Below are positions 1-8,295 of a stretch of DNA of 64,000 bases, piece by piece; position 1 is the first letter of the stretch, and each line of letters begins with the position of its first letter. The stretch is from HXMU1420-13 sp963691715 (GTDB lineage: Bacteria > Bacteroidota > Rhodothermia > Balneolales > Balneolaceae). The notes under the pieces were generated by a model that saw only the letters and a list, made by a program, of their open reading frames with translations, had not been told where the DNA came from and made no database searches. Both the position numbers and the translations under genes were made by a program. The stretch is from the NCBI GenBank assembly GCA_963691715.1, contig OY829281.1, positions 1,240,001 to 1,304,000 of the forward strand. Direction: 5' to 3'.

Positions 1-1313
1 TCCGAAGTTGCTTCATTTACCTTTAGTTTTACCTCATATAATGAGGGTTCCATTGGTTGGTTTTTATATTTCTCCGATTCGTATGGATTTACATCAAAGT
101 ATGGAACACCTGTTTGTTCGTACCAAACTTCAGAATAATCTTCAAAGCCTACCACCCCTTTAAATTCTCTTACAAGTTCATCAAGACTATTATCTACTGA
201 TGATCTAAATTGTATCGGCTCATACAAATAGTTTTCCTGCCATGTATTCCAACTGTCAATCAGTACTAATGAATCTGGATTATCAATAAATACTTTTGAA
301 TCCATCAATTGAAAATGAAGTGATGTTGATAGTAATGAATGTTCGCCTACATTATTAAAATTCAAATATTGCTCAAACCGCTGATACTCACCAAACCACT
401 GTGCATACATTCCTCTCATAAGTTGATTCTTCAGATTCCCCAGTCGATCAAACAGATAAATAGTTCCTGAACCATGGGTTCTTTCCATCCAAAAATTATC
501 TGGTAACAGTACCATATTTAGTGCATCCCACGGGTTTTCAAAAGACAATACTTGTTCAATTTCTTTCTTCAACCGTGCTGCTTCAACAATTAAATCAGCC
601 GCTATTTTCTGATCAGAGATATCATGAAATAAACGGATTTTAGTAAGTCCTGCTGTCATCTCTGAAATTGAAAAATTTCCAGATACAAATCCCAAACCTG
701 TAGCTGGAACTTCTGTTTCAGATGACCATCGTACTCTTTTTTTGTGTTTCGAAGCAGGGCTAATTTCACCAAGATCTCCATTGAATAGTACTTCCATTTC
801 ATTAGGAATATCAATGCTACACTCAAAAGTGAACGCCTCTCTTGGATGATCAAATCCGGGTAGCCAATGTCGATGAGATAAAGGGTTTAGAGACGACCAA
901 AAGGACCCATCTTTACTTTGGTGCAATCCAAAATGGGAAGCACTTTGCCACTTAATAGTAAGCGCTACCTCTTCCCTTTCTTCTAAGGTATCTCTTAATT
1001 GAATAAAGACGTAATCATCATTAATCCTAAATCCTAATTCCTCATTATTTACTGATATCTGGTCAATCGAAAGTTCATTGGCATGAATAGGTAATTCATG
1101 CAGTTTGTCTATCTTCGACTTAATTTGGTATGTAACTTCGCCACGTACTAAATGTTGAGAGTTATCTAGATCAAGATTTATTTCAGCATGCAATATATCG
1201 TAGGGGTGATAGGGATAAGAAGGATAATCGAATGGAATATCCTTTTCGTTTTGAACATAGGTTAAACCTAAAATGAGTAGTGAATATATTACCAAATATA
1301 GGGTTCTAGTCAT
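1..1313 (-). CDS. M1-aminopeptidase-fold protein lacking the HEXXH zinc motif (3' end outside window)
   Basis: The minus strand is open from an ATG at 1313 to the window edge, so the C-terminus is missing. The start ATG overlaps the stop of the upstream phosphatase gene in a TAATG overlap, which implies translational coupling. A hydrophobic N-terminal segment (about residues 3-18) looks like a signal peptide. The next ~200 residues resemble the M1 N-terminal beta domain, including WLPGFDHPRE, the counterpart of the FDEP region. Where M1 enzymes have HEXXHQWFG, this protein reads RGMYAQWFG (about bases 390-415): QWFG is kept but both His and the Glu are gone. The GAMEN exopeptidase motif is also not recognisable. 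It is therefore probably a non-catalytic or strongly altered member, exported to the periplasm. Fold assignment is inference from these motifs. Confidence 0.6.
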   Translation of the reverse strand, partial: MTRTLYLVIYSLLILGLTYVQNEKDIPFDYPSYPYHPYDILHAEINLDLDNSQHLVRGEVTYQIKSKIDKLHELPIHANELSIDQISVNNEELGFRINDDYVFIQLRDTLEEREEVALTIKWQSASHFGLHQSKDGSFWSSLNPLSHRHWLPGFDHPREAFTFECSIDIPNEMEVLFNGDLGEISPASKHKKRVRWSSETEVPATGLGFVSGNFSISEMTAGLTKIRLFHDISDQKIAADLIVEAARLKKEIEQVLSFENPWDALNMVLLPDNFWMERTHGSGTIYLFDRLGNLKNQLMRGMYAQWFGEYQRFEQYLNFNNVGEHSLLSTSLHFQLMDSKVFIDNPDSLVLIDSWNTWQENYLYEPIQFRSSVDNSLDELVREFKGVVGFEDYSEVWYEQTGVPYFDVNPYESEKYKNQPMEPSLYEVKLKVNEATS

Positions 1314-2089
1314 TAAGCTTTTACTGAATCAAAAATTGCTTTAACCTTAGGATACAAGGCTTTATTGGTTGAAAATCCATTTCCTGAGTGTATAGTTTCC
1401 ACACCCTCAGTATCACTGAATACTCCTCCTGATTCTTTTAAGATTGGAAGTAAAGCTGCGGCATCCCAAATATTAAGTATTGGATCGAACATGATATCAG
1501 CTCGTCCTATGGCTACCATCATATGACCGTACGCATCTCCCCAAGTTCTATGAAGTTTAGTTTGTGTCATTAATTCTTGAAAGGCTTCTTCTTTACCACA
1601 ATCTCTAAAACGCCGTATTTCAGTAACTAAGAATGTTGCATCCTCCATTTTTGTGGTATTTCTAACCGAACATGGTTCATCATTTAATGTAGCACCGAGA
1701 CCAATTCCTGCTGCACATAACTCATTTAAAGCTGGAGCATTTATAACCCCTACAACAGGTTCATTATTTATCATTATTCCAATCAACGTTGTGTAAAAAG
1801 GTACTCCATGAATAAATGATTTTGTACCATCTATGGGATCAAGTACCCATTGTATTGGGCTATCTTCGTTAGTCTTTCCAAATTCTTCACCAATTATTCC
1901 GTGATTTGGGTAACGCTTTAAAATCTCTTGGCGAATAATTTGTTCCGTTTCACGATCGGCAATAGTTACTGGTGAATCGTCGGCTTTACTGATTACTTCA
2001 AAATCTTTTTTGAAGTATTTTAGCGTATGTTTCCCGCCTATATAGGCAATTTCTTTTGCAGCTTCAAGAAGCTCTAAGGTTTCGATCAT
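1313..2089 (-). CDS. Inositol monophosphatase-family phosphatase, HisN (histidinol-phosphatase)-like
   Basis: This 258-residue protein has the signature metal-binding motifs of the IMPase superfamily: GEEFG near residues 67-71, DPIDGTKSF near 84-92, and NIWDAAAL near 206-213. The DGTKSF and WGDAYG forms are typical of the histidinol-phosphatase branch (HisN), which dephosphorylates histidinol phosphate, rather than classical inositol phosphatases, but the substrate cannot be fixed from sequence. Mg2+-dependent and cytoplasmic; there is no signal peptide. It is the first gene of a two-gene minus-strand operon with the M1-like protein, sharing a TAATG overlap. No other histidine-biosynthesis gene is present in the window. 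Confidence 0.85.
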   Translation of the reverse strand: MIETLELLEAAKEIAYIGGKHTLKYFKKDFEVISKADDSPVTIADRETEQIIRQEILKRYPNHGIIGEEFGKTNEDSPIQWVLDPIDGTKSFIHGVPFYTTLIGIMINNEPVVGVINAPALNELCAAGIGLGATLNDEPCSVRNTTKMEDATFLVTEIRRFRDCGKEEAFQELMTQTKLHRTWGDAYGHMMVAIGRADIMFDPILNIWDAAALLPILKESGGVFSDTEGVETIHSGNGFSTNKALYPKVKAIFDSVKA

Positions 2090-2353
2090 TTTGATAGAGA
2101 CTGTTTTGATGAGTAAGATGTATAGAGTTATCTACAAAATACAGAATTATTAAACCTATAATGTTGAAATTTTTAATGATTTATAGATCAATACTTATCG
2201 AATTAATGAATTAAAAATATAGGCTGAGTAAATATTTTTTCGCTTCTTCATGTAAGATTCTATCATTTAAGTTTATGCGATAAAAACCAAATTTGTAACT
2301 ATTATTATTTTTGGTTTTTTTATTCGAATCAAAAAAATATTTAAGGGGATGGA

Positions 2354-3661
2354 TTGAAAAAAAATAATATTCTTTTTTTTACCACACTGATACTACTTTA
2401 CAGCTGTGGGAATAGTACAGGTTCTAATAACAATGAACCCACTCCTGCACCGAATGTATCTACACTTCAATTAACTATCACGAGTGATGAAGTAAATTCA
2501 TTTGTATCAAAGTTTAAATCGTCATCAACATGCTCTATGTTTATAGATGGCAACCTTTATGAAGGGGAATGTATTACTCCAAATTCTCTTAAGGCAAGAG
2601 TACGACAAGTTAATCTTGGGAATACTTTTGGAGGACCACCTGCAAGACTTATTGATTTTGCAGCAGGCCCTGAACCGGATAGTGTTTACGAGGCCAGACC
2701 TTTTGGTGTACCAGGTTTAGCAGACTTCGATTTTGCAAATCCTTCTGGGGCAAATAATTCATATAGTGACGACAATTTCCAAGACACTGGTAATTATTTC
2801 GATGGCATAGGACTTGAAATGGGTGCCATTGAAGTAAAACTTGATCTTACAAGTAATAGTAATTTGAATAATGGTTTTTGGACAATCCGCTACATGATGA
2901 TGGATCAAAACCCACTTTTAAAACCCTCTATAAATTCATGTGTAACCGATCAATCTGTTAGAGATAGACTAACATCATTGGGTGATATTTACTCTGCGCC
3001 TACCGGTTTTCTACAAGGTGATATCCTAGTTTGTCAAAAAGGAAGCGACAGCGAACCTTGCGCAGATGAAGATTTCCAATGGATTACAGCTTCTGGAGCA
3101 TTGACTACAACTCGCCCAGATAATCCAATAGCATTGGATGGACCTTTTGCTTTTCAAGATGATTACTGTTCAAATGGCGGTGGTGATTTAATAACAGGCG
3201 GTATGAATTTTGCCAGCGACCTAACCCCCCCTATTTTTATGAGTAAAACCCGAAGCACTGAAGAATGCCTTTTCCAATATGATATTGAAACCGATTGTAC
3301 CATAACAGGCGAAAATTCAGGTAATTGTTCAGGCTCCCCACTTTCAGGGTTTGGAATAAATGTGAATTTAGACTACAACCTAAATAATTCATTTTTTGTG
3401 TCTAATACTATAAATCTAACAAATGATTCAGACTCTACTATTTTACAGAACATGCCCCTTGTAGCACCAATACCCGTCTTTTTTGAAAATAAGAAAGCAG
3501 GTCAAGGTGGTGGTGATTATCCGGCATTGGAAGCTACTGTATCTATTAGTATCAACAATTCTATTGCAGATAGTATTCTTGTTGCTCGTGGTGCATTACG
3601 TAGTGAATATGACGAAAATTTTTGTTTCATACCTGGCGATCCAGGAGAAGGGAATGATTAA
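2354..3661 (+). CDS. Unknown large outer-membrane-type lipoprotein
   Basis: The protein has 435 residues with a lipoprotein signal peptide and lipobox LYSC (Cys18). The body is rich in Asn, Ser, Gly and Asp, and about a dozen Cys suggest disulfides in an exported protein. No known domain was recognised. The start is TTG at 2354: the only nearby ATG (2349) runs straight into a stop, and an AAGGGG ribosome-binding site at 2343-2348 sits five bases upstream of the TTG. It stands alone, divergent from the phosphatase operon, behind about 260 AT-rich bases that must hold both promoters. Confidence 0.7.
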   Translation: MKKNNILFFTTLILLYSCGNSTGSNNNEPTPAPNVSTLQLTITSDEVNSFVSKFKSSSTCSMFIDGNLYEGECITPNSLKARVRQVNLGNTFGGPPARLIDFAAGPEPDSVYEARPFGVPGLADFDFANPSGANNSYSDDNFQDTGNYFDGIGLEMGAIEVKLDLTSNSNLNNGFWTIRYMMMDQNPLLKPSINSCVTDQSVRDRLTSLGDIYSAPTGFLQGDILVCQKGSDSEPCADEDFQWITASGALTTTRPDNPIALDGPFAFQDDYCSNGGGDLITGGMNFASDLTPPIFMSKTRSTEECLFQYDIETDCTITGENSGNCSGSPLSGFGINVNLDYNLNNSFFVSNTINLTNDSDSTILQNMPLVAPIPVFFENKKAGQGGGDYPALEATVSISINNSIADSILVARGALRSEYDENFCFIPGDPGEGND

Positions 3662-3753
3662 AAAAATAATCTAAGGGATTTAAAATCTCTTCTTGATTGT
3701 TTACATTTACATACTACCTACTTCAACATATTCTCTTCGAGACCCAACCCGTC

Positions 3754-4677
3754 ATGAAAAAACTATCTGAAACCTCGTTTAAAAAAGCTAGGTCGTTTAT
3801 ATTTGAACATGGTAGAATCTTAGATCAACGGTTGTTCGAGTTTCATTTCGAAGGGAGATCAAGTGAAGCGGTATTACTTGCCTTAAAAATATATCAAAAT
3901 GAAGACGGTGGATTTGGTAAAGCTCTAGAACCCGATTTAAGAAGTCCACTTTCTACCGTTTATACCACTTCGCAAGGGCTGTTTATACTTCGCGAACTTG
4001 GAATCCCCTCACAACATCCCATGGTTGGTCATGCCATTCAATACTTGCTCGATCAATATGATGATAAAGATTCCATATGGCCCATCATTCCAAAAAAAGC
4101 ATTAGAAAGCCCACATGCTGGTCATTGGGATGATATCATTGAAAAAGAATTTGACGATTTTTTCATCAATATGCGAGCTGGATTGGCTGGTCATTTCTGG
4201 CATTATGTAGACTTAGTCCCCAAAGGTTTTGCATCAATGATCACAGAAGAAGTGATGCATACTTTTCTTGATACTCCGGATGAAAAACTAGGTTGGATTT
4301 TCGATTTATGGAGTTACTTGGGATTAATGAACTCTGAACACTTACCTATGCTGTTCCATCAACAATTATTCGAAAAACTTCGTAGAGTAATTCCAACTAA
4401 AATCAGTACAAACCCCAAAGATTGGACGATGATGAGTGTGTCCCCATTAAACATGGCACCGACTCCACAATCAGCCATGTCGATGTATATTGATCCACAA
4501 CTCATTGAAGCTAACCTAAAATATGATATTGAACAGCAATTGGATGATGGAACATGGTCGCTAGATTGGTCGTGGGAGCAAGATGATCCTGAAGCATGGA
4601 AAGTTGCAGAAAAGGAATGGAAAGCGCATCTTGCTATTGGAAAATTAAAAACCTTACATGCTTATGGGCGCCTTTAA
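3754..4677 (+). CDS. Terpenoid-cyclase/prenyltransferase-fold (alpha-alpha barrel) protein of unknown function
   Basis: The segment YQNEDGGFGKALEPDLRSP (about residues 37-55) matches the QW-like repeat of squalene-cyclase/prenyltransferase alpha-alpha barrels, and DDGTWSLDWSWEQDD near the C-terminus looks like another such turn. The DXDD motif of true squalene-hopene cyclases was not seen, so cyclase activity is not claimed. The frame is open from an ATG at 3697, but those extra 19 residues look like non-coding sequence, so the ATG at 3754 (MKKLSETSF) is preferred. About 307 residues, no signal peptide. The gene is followed three bases later by the DUF4442 gene, so the two are probably co-transcribed. 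Confidence 0.6.
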   Translation: MKKLSETSFKKARSFIFEHGRILDQRLFEFHFEGRSSEAVLLALKIYQNEDGGFGKALEPDLRSPLSTVYTTSQGLFILRELGIPSQHPMVGHAIQYLLDQYDDKDSIWPIIPKKALESPHAGHWDDIIEKEFDDFFINMRAGLAGHFWHYVDLVPKGFASMITEEVMHTFLDTPDEKLGWIFDLWSYLGLMNSEHLPMLFHQQLFEKLRRVIPTKISTNPKDWTMMSVSPLNMAPTPQSAMSMYIDPQLIEANLKYDIEQQLDDGTWSLDWSWEQDDPEAWKVAEKEWKAHLAIGKLKTLHAYGRL

Positions 4678-4680
4678 ATT

Positions 4681-5130
4681 ATGAATGCACATACTTTCGA
4701 ACATCTACTTAGAACCCAACTCCCAATCGCTTGGATTGCAGGAGTACGATTTAAAAGCTATGATGGCGAAATCTTCAAAACATGTGTGGAACATGACTTT
4801 TTAAATCAGAATCCATTTGGGAGTATGTTTTGGGCTGTAGAAGGTATGGCTGCCGAATTTGCAGGTGGAATGATGCTTGCCGATAAAATTCAAACATCTA
4901 AAAGCGACATAGCGTATATAGTAATTCATAGTGAAAGTACCTTTAGTAAAAAAGCGGTTGGCACCATCATTTTTGAATGTAAGGATGGTAAAAAAATCGA
5001 TGCAGAAATTGATCAAGCCATACATTCCAAAGAAGGAAGATCGTTCACTCTAAAAAGTATTGGTAAAGACTCTGCGAATGATATTGTTGCAGAATTTGAT
5101 TTTACTTGGAGCATTAAAGTTAGAAAATAA
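4681..5130 (+). CDS. DUF4442 hotdog-fold (thioesterase-like) protein
   Basis: The 149-residue protein contains the NPFGSMFWAVEGMAAEF segment (about residues 40-56) characteristic of DUF4442, a branch of the hotdog-fold thioesterase superfamily. Members are presumed to act on acyl-CoA or acyl-ACP thioesters, but few have a proven substrate. No signal peptide; cytoplasmic. The ATG at 4681 lies three bases after the stop of the terpenoid-cyclase-fold gene, so it is very likely the second gene of a two-gene unit. Confidence 0.75.
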   Translation: MNAHTFEHLLRTQLPIAWIAGVRFKSYDGEIFKTCVEHDFLNQNPFGSMFWAVEGMAAEFAGGMMLADKIQTSKSDIAYIVIHSESTFSKKAVGTIIFECKDGKKIDAEIDQAIHSKEGRSFTLKSIGKDSANDIVAEFDFTWSIKVRK

Positions 5131-5197
5131 CTTTCACTGTTACATTTAGATTCAGCATTACTCTTATTTATACTCGTTAAGATCAAACATCTTCACA

Positions 5198-6253
5198 ATG
5201 AGATTTTTAATTATTTTATCACTCATTATTTTTTGTATTGGCTGTTCCCGTAACATAAATGATACCATGCGATTGTCTGGAAGTATCGATCATCCGGATG
5301 AAAATCTAACTCTAACTTTATATAGAGGCACCACTTTACTGCATACATTCACGGTTGAAAGCGATGGCACTTTTGACGATCGTTTTGCAGTGGAAGAAGG
5401 AATTGCATTTATCGTTTATGGATCAAATTTTAAGAGGATATATGTGAAAAATGGATTTGAGTCCACGTTTAAGTTTGATAACGCCAACTTTAATACCTCT
5501 GCCCAACTATTGGGAGACGCTGCTAATATCTATGCATTGGAAGCAACATTCGATAGCTTAGAAGCTGATTTTTCCGATCGAATAACGGATCATCCTACTA
5601 TTGAATATTTCGAACATGCTTCTACCGTATATCGAACACAATTCTTGGAACTTTTAAACGCTAATTCAATTACCGACAAAGCCCAAGTACATACATTACT
5701 CGCTGATGTTGACGACTTCATCTCCAGATTTCGAGTTAAAATTGAAAGACGAGTGCTGGTTAAACAAGCATTGAAACGAGGAGCCCCCTCTCCTACCTTT
5801 GAGGATTATGAAAATGTAGCGGGGGGATTTAGTTCCCTGTCTGATTTTAAAGGAAAGTATGTATATATCGATTTTTGGACCACATGGTGTGGACCTTGTT
5901 TAAAAGAGTTCCCAGCATTGAAGGAATTAGAATCTAACTATGCAAATAGTACCATTACCTTTTTATATCTATCGCTAGATGCACCTGAAGTCCACCAAAA
6001 CGATCCCGAAAAAGCCCGTACTGCATGGCGAAATTACGTAAAAGAAAACGAGCTTGGAGGCGTTCATTTATTCACCGATAACGACTTTAAAAGTGATTTT
6101 GTAAAAGACTACAACATCGATTTCATACCACGTTATGTACTTATCGATCCAAACGGAAATATTGTAGATCCCGATGCACCACGTCCATCGAGCCCACTAC
6201 TTATTGAATTATTTAACGAACTTGGGATATCACCCAGTAACAATAAAAGCTGA
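5198..6253 (+). CDS. TlpA-like thioredoxin lipoprotein with N-terminal DUF4369-like domain
   Basis: A 351-residue exported thiol-disulfide protein. The signal peptide ends in a lipobox-like CIGC (Cys16). Residues ~22-100 form a beta-rich DUF4369-type domain (SGSIDH...LTLYRG) and ~200-345 a TlpA/AhpC-TSA thioredoxin domain with the active site WCGPC (Cys231, Cys234) and a cis-Pro region at FIPRYVLIDPNG. Such proteins are common in Bacteroidota as membrane-tethered periplasmic reductants for cytochrome c maturation or envelope redox repair. The partner here is unknown, and no cytochrome genes are adjacent. It appears monocistronic, followed by repeat-rich DNA. Confidence 0.85.
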   Translation: MRFLIILSLIIFCIGCSRNINDTMRLSGSIDHPDENLTLTLYRGTTLLHTFTVESDGTFDDRFAVEEGIAFIVYGSNFKRIYVKNGFESTFKFDNANFNTSAQLLGDAANIYALEATFDSLEADFSDRITDHPTIEYFEHASTVYRTQFLELLNANSITDKAQVHTLLADVDDFISRFRVKIERRVLVKQALKRGAPSPTFEDYENVAGGFSSLSDFKGKYVYIDFWTTWCGPCLKEFPALKELESNYANSTITFLYLSLDAPEVHQNDPEKARTAWRNYVKENELGGVHLFTDNDFKSDFVKDYNIDFIPRYVLIDPNGNIVDPDAPRPSSPLLIELFNELGISPSNNKS

Positions 6254-6273
6254 TTGCTAGAAGTATAGATAAG

Positions 6274-6297
6274 TGAATGAATGAATGAATGAATGAA
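6274..6297. repeat. TGAA tetranucleotide microsatellite (6 copies)
   Basis: Six perfect tandem TGAA units lie directly downstream of the TlpA-like gene, at the left border of the cassette-like region. It is non-coding and slippage-prone, and no function is evident. Confidence 0.9.
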
Positions 6298-6320
6298 CTA
6301 AACAGATGTAATCGATAATG

Positions 6321-6414
6321 GTGTTAGTAAAAATAAAATCGTTACTTAAACTAAAAACTAATCTCTGCGCTGGTCTGTCTGCTAGGAGGTAGGTTAAGCG
6401 CAGGGTTGTTAGGT
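6321..6414. repeat. Repeat plus hairpin element 1, ending in an integron-core-like GTTAGGT
   Basis: The left part (GTGTTAGT then AATAAAATCGTTACTTAAAC) is repeated almost exactly at 8189-8219. The right part can fold: CTCTGCGCT (6363-6371) pairs with AGCGCAGGG (6397-6405), enclosing a CTGTCTGCTAGGAGG loop. The element ends in TTGTTAGGT. GTTAGGT (6408-6414) fits the GTTRRRY right core of integron attC sites and lies four bases before the ATG of the next ORF, as in gene cassettes. The matching reverse complement, ACCTAACAACC, occurs at 8884-8894. Confidence 0.55.
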
Positions 6415-6418
6415 ATAA

Positions 6419-7171
6419 ATGAAATATTTGGCATTAAAATTTTTATTCCTTCTTGGCTATTCTACTATACTAACCGCGCAGACGCAGGACGCATCTGATA
6501 GTTTGGAAATTTATAATATTCCCAGTGTTGGTTGTGGCTTATCACCTAATGAAGTCTCCATCAAATTTAATGAAAGTAAAACTGAGTTTATTGGGAAGAA
6601 AAGAGTTGATTATCCAATCAGCCATCCTCTTCATAATGAATACCCTAATATAATCTCAGAAATAATTTTACTTGAGACTTATATAGATTCGAGTGCAACA
6701 GTATTAATTGGCTTTACTGAAGGAATTAGCTGTGATCTAACATTCAATATCTATGATTCTGAAACATTTGACCGTATTGGATATGCCTTAGGGACACAAT
6801 TAATTATTCCTAGTAATGGATATTTGTATTCTCAAGGACACACAAATTCTGAATTTAATATCCAGAAAAAGTATGTTTTTCAAGATAATAAAGTCACAGA
6901 ATTATTCCCCGAATTATACTATGTTGGATTAGATTCCTTTACACTGAATCCCATTTCTATCTATTCTGACTGGGAACTTTCAAACAAAATAGCTGAATTA
7001 CCAACTAATTATCCTATTGAGGTAATCGCGGCAAAAAAGCCATCTCCAAAAAATTGGGAATGGAAATACCTTATTAAAACACCATTTGGAATACTCGGTT
7101 GGTGTGAAATCGAAGTTAATCGAGATAGCCTTGGTGGTGATATTAAAGGAATCTACTTCAAAGGTGATTAA
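6419..7171 (+). CDS. Unknown secreted protein (cassette-like ORF A)
   Basis: 250 residues, with an N-terminal signal peptide (hydrophobic residues ~3-19, likely cut after LTAQ). No known family was recognised. The C-terminal ~70 residues (SIYSDWELSNKIAELPTNYPIEVIAA...FGILGWCEIE) have the pattern of an SH3-like beta-barrel, suggesting a periplasmic or surface binding role. No ribosome-binding site is evident; the ATG is four bases after the attC-like core GTTAGGT. It is the first of three orphan ORFs on the same strand, each followed by a related 45-base repeat. Confidence 0.6.
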   Translation: MKYLALKFLFLLGYSTILTAQTQDASDSLEIYNIPSVGCGLSPNEVSIKFNESKTEFIGKKRVDYPISHPLHNEYPNIISEIILLETYIDSSATVLIGFTEGISCDLTFNIYDSETFDRIGYALGTQLIIPSNGYLYSQGHTNSEFNIQKKYVFQDNKVTELFPELYYVGLDSFTLNPISIYSDWELSNKIAELPTNYPIEVIAAKKPSPKNWEWKYLIKTPFGILGWCEIEVNRDSLGGDIKGIYFKGD

Positions 7172-7191
7172 TTTGGCGACATCAAACAAAT

Positions 7192-7235
7192 ATTTCTCCA
7201 TTGGAGCATCCTGTAAAAGCCTGATACGATCGGAG
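7192..7235. repeat. Post-ORF repeat, copy 1
   Basis: A ~45-base sequence starting ATTTCTCCA and ending CGGAG, 20 bases after the ORF A stop. It aligns with 8093-8138 and 8895-8940: all start ATTTCTCCA, have a CCT/CCCTT then AAG centre, and a tACTGAAYCTCC-like end. This is the most diverged copy. Confidence 0.6.
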
Positions 7236-7257
7236 TTGTTAAATTATAATTTTCTGG

Positions 7258-7317
7258 ACTCGCCGCCCCGCTGCTGGCAGACAGGTTCAACGCAGGAGTG
7301 AGGGATAGTCGTTAAGT
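7258..7317. repeat. Hairpin element 2 with attC-like cores
   Basis: It contains the small palindrome CTGCTGGCAG, then CAGGTTCAACGCAGG, then GTTAAGT (7311-7317). GTTCAAC fits RYYYAAC and GTTAAGT fits GTTRRRY, the two core forms of attC sites. AGGTTCAACGCAGG resembles AGGTTAAGCGCAGG in element 1 and GTTTAAACGCGAGGG in element 3. Being an attC site is inference. Confidence 0.4.
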
Positions 7318-7401
7318 GGTTTAAAACTTAAATGACATTTACATATATAATATTTATATTTAGAAAGATATTAATATTCCCTAGAACTCTGTTCAGGGCA
7401 C

Positions 7402-7429
7402 ACCCATGCTTCGGTATGGGTTTTTTTTT
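7402..7429 (+). terminator. Rho-independent terminator with UUCG loop, directly before the NYN gene
   Basis: The stem ACCCATGC pairs with GGTATGGGT (one G-U pair) around a TTCG loop, followed by nine T (7421-7429). It is a textbook intrinsic terminator on the plus strand. The next gene starts only 11 bases after the T-run, so there is almost no room for a promoter between them. Confidence 0.8.
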
Positions 7430-7440
7430 GTACAAACTTT

Positions 7441-8079
7441 ATGAGAACCTTTGTCTATATAGATGGATTCAATTTATACTATAATGTATTTCGAGGGGAA
7501 AGGAATAAAGAACATCGAAAATATAAATGGCTTGATCTAGAATCCTTTACAAAAAGCGTTCTCAAGAAGAAGTACAAAAAGAATACCATCTTAACTACTA
7601 AATATTATACCGCACATGTTTCAGGTGCGCAAGATCAAACAAAACCACATAGACAAAATGCCTACTTAAGGGCATTGGAATTACATTCATATAATTTAGA
7701 GATTGTTTACGGTAAATTCTTGATAGATGAAGCTTATAGACCAAGAGTAGATTCAGAAGAACTAGTTAAAGTTTATTTACCCGAAGAAAAAGGTTCTGAT
7801 GTAAATCTTGCTGTTCACATGGTGTATGAAGCTACTCAAGATCAGTATGATGTTGCATTGGTCTTGACAAATGACACCGATATGAGTGAAGCATTTAGAA
7901 TTGTCTCCACTGAATTAGAGAAAACTTTAATATTGGTACAACCTAAGCATGTTAAAACTGCAAAATCGTTAAGCCAATATTGTTTTGACATCCTAAAGTT
8001 TGAATCAGAAGATTTGGTGTCTAATCAATTGCCAGATACAATTGGCCCAAAAATTCGACGCCCAGAAGAATGGAAATAA
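7441..8079 (+). CDS. NYN-domain (PIN-like) putative ribonuclease (cassette-like ORF B)
   Basis: 212 residues. The N-terminus FVYIDGFNLYYN (Asp8), GSDVNLAVHMV (Asp120) and LVLTNDTDMSEAFR (Asp145, Asp147) are the acidic motifs of the NYN/LabA (DUF88) family, a PIN-like metal-dependent nuclease fold. Predicted cytoplasmic; activity on RNA is an inference from the fold. The start is fixed by the canonical NYN N-terminus at the first Met. No ribosome-binding site is visible, and a strong terminator sits 11 bases upstream. It is the middle of three orphan ORFs flanked by repeats. NYN proteins also occur in defence and toxin-like contexts. Confidence 0.8.
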   Translation: MRTFVYIDGFNLYYNVFRGERNKEHRKYKWLDLESFTKSVLKKKYKKNTILTTKYYTAHVSGAQDQTKPHRQNAYLRALELHSYNLEIVYGKFLIDEAYRPRVDSEELVKVYLPEEKGSDVNLAVHMVYEATQDQYDVALVLTNDTDMSEAFRIVSTELEKTLILVQPKHVKTAKSLSQYCFDILKFESEDLVSNQLPDTIGPKIRRPEEWK

Positions 8080-8092
8080 ACCATTACCAAAA

Positions 8093-8138
8093 ATTTCTCC
8101 ATGGGAATCCCTTGTACAAGTCAAATACTGAATCTCCT
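8093..8138. repeat. Post-ORF repeat, copy 2
   Basis: Starts ATTTCTCCATGGGAATCCC and ends ACTGAATCTCC, 13 bases after the NYN gene stop. It aligns well with the copy at 8895-8940 and less well with 7192-7235. Confidence 0.7.
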
Positions 8139-8149
8139 TTTTCGGATAC

Positions 8150-8197
8150 GTTCAACACAAGCTCCGAGCGGAGTCGCACATTTTTATTGTGTTGGTC
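8150..8197. repeat. attC-like inverted repeat
   Basis: GTTCAACACAA (8150-8160) and TTGTGTTGGTC (8187-8197) can form a long imperfect stem, with an inner CTCCGAGCGGAG hairpin. The left core GTTCAAC fits RYYYAAC; the right GTTGGTC misses GTTRRRY by one base. The length and geometry resemble a short attC site. Confidence 0.4.
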
Positions 8198-8270
8198 TAA
8201 ATAAAATCGTTACTTAAACTAATCTCCGCGACGCCCTGCAGAAAGGTAGTTTAAACGCGAGGGACTAGGC
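8189..8270. repeat. Repeat plus hairpin element 3
   Basis: The left part nearly duplicates 6321-6353 (GTGTTGGT, then AATAAAATCGTTACTTAAAC). The right part CTAATCTCCGCG pairs with CGCGAGGGACTAGG with an unpaired base in the stem, around a CCCTGCAG loop. It corresponds to element 1 but lacks an intact GTTRRRY core. It lies 26 bases before ORF C. Confidence 0.55.
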
Positions 8271-8295
8271 TTCTAATTTACTTCAATCAAATACT

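Noticed and set aside
955..975. GTAAGCGCTACC in the M1-like gene as a fourth LacI-type operator
   Set aside because: It is inside a coding sequence and lacks symmetric arms, so chance is the simpler explanation.
3697..3753. 19-codon N-terminal extension of the terpenoid-cyclase-fold protein
   Set aside because: The extension resembles translated intergenic DNA; MKKLSETSF at 3754 is the more natural start.
6274..6297. TGAA microsatellite as a phase-variable switch
   Set aside because: It lies after a stop codon and about 120 bases from the next start, with no sign that its length affects a gene.
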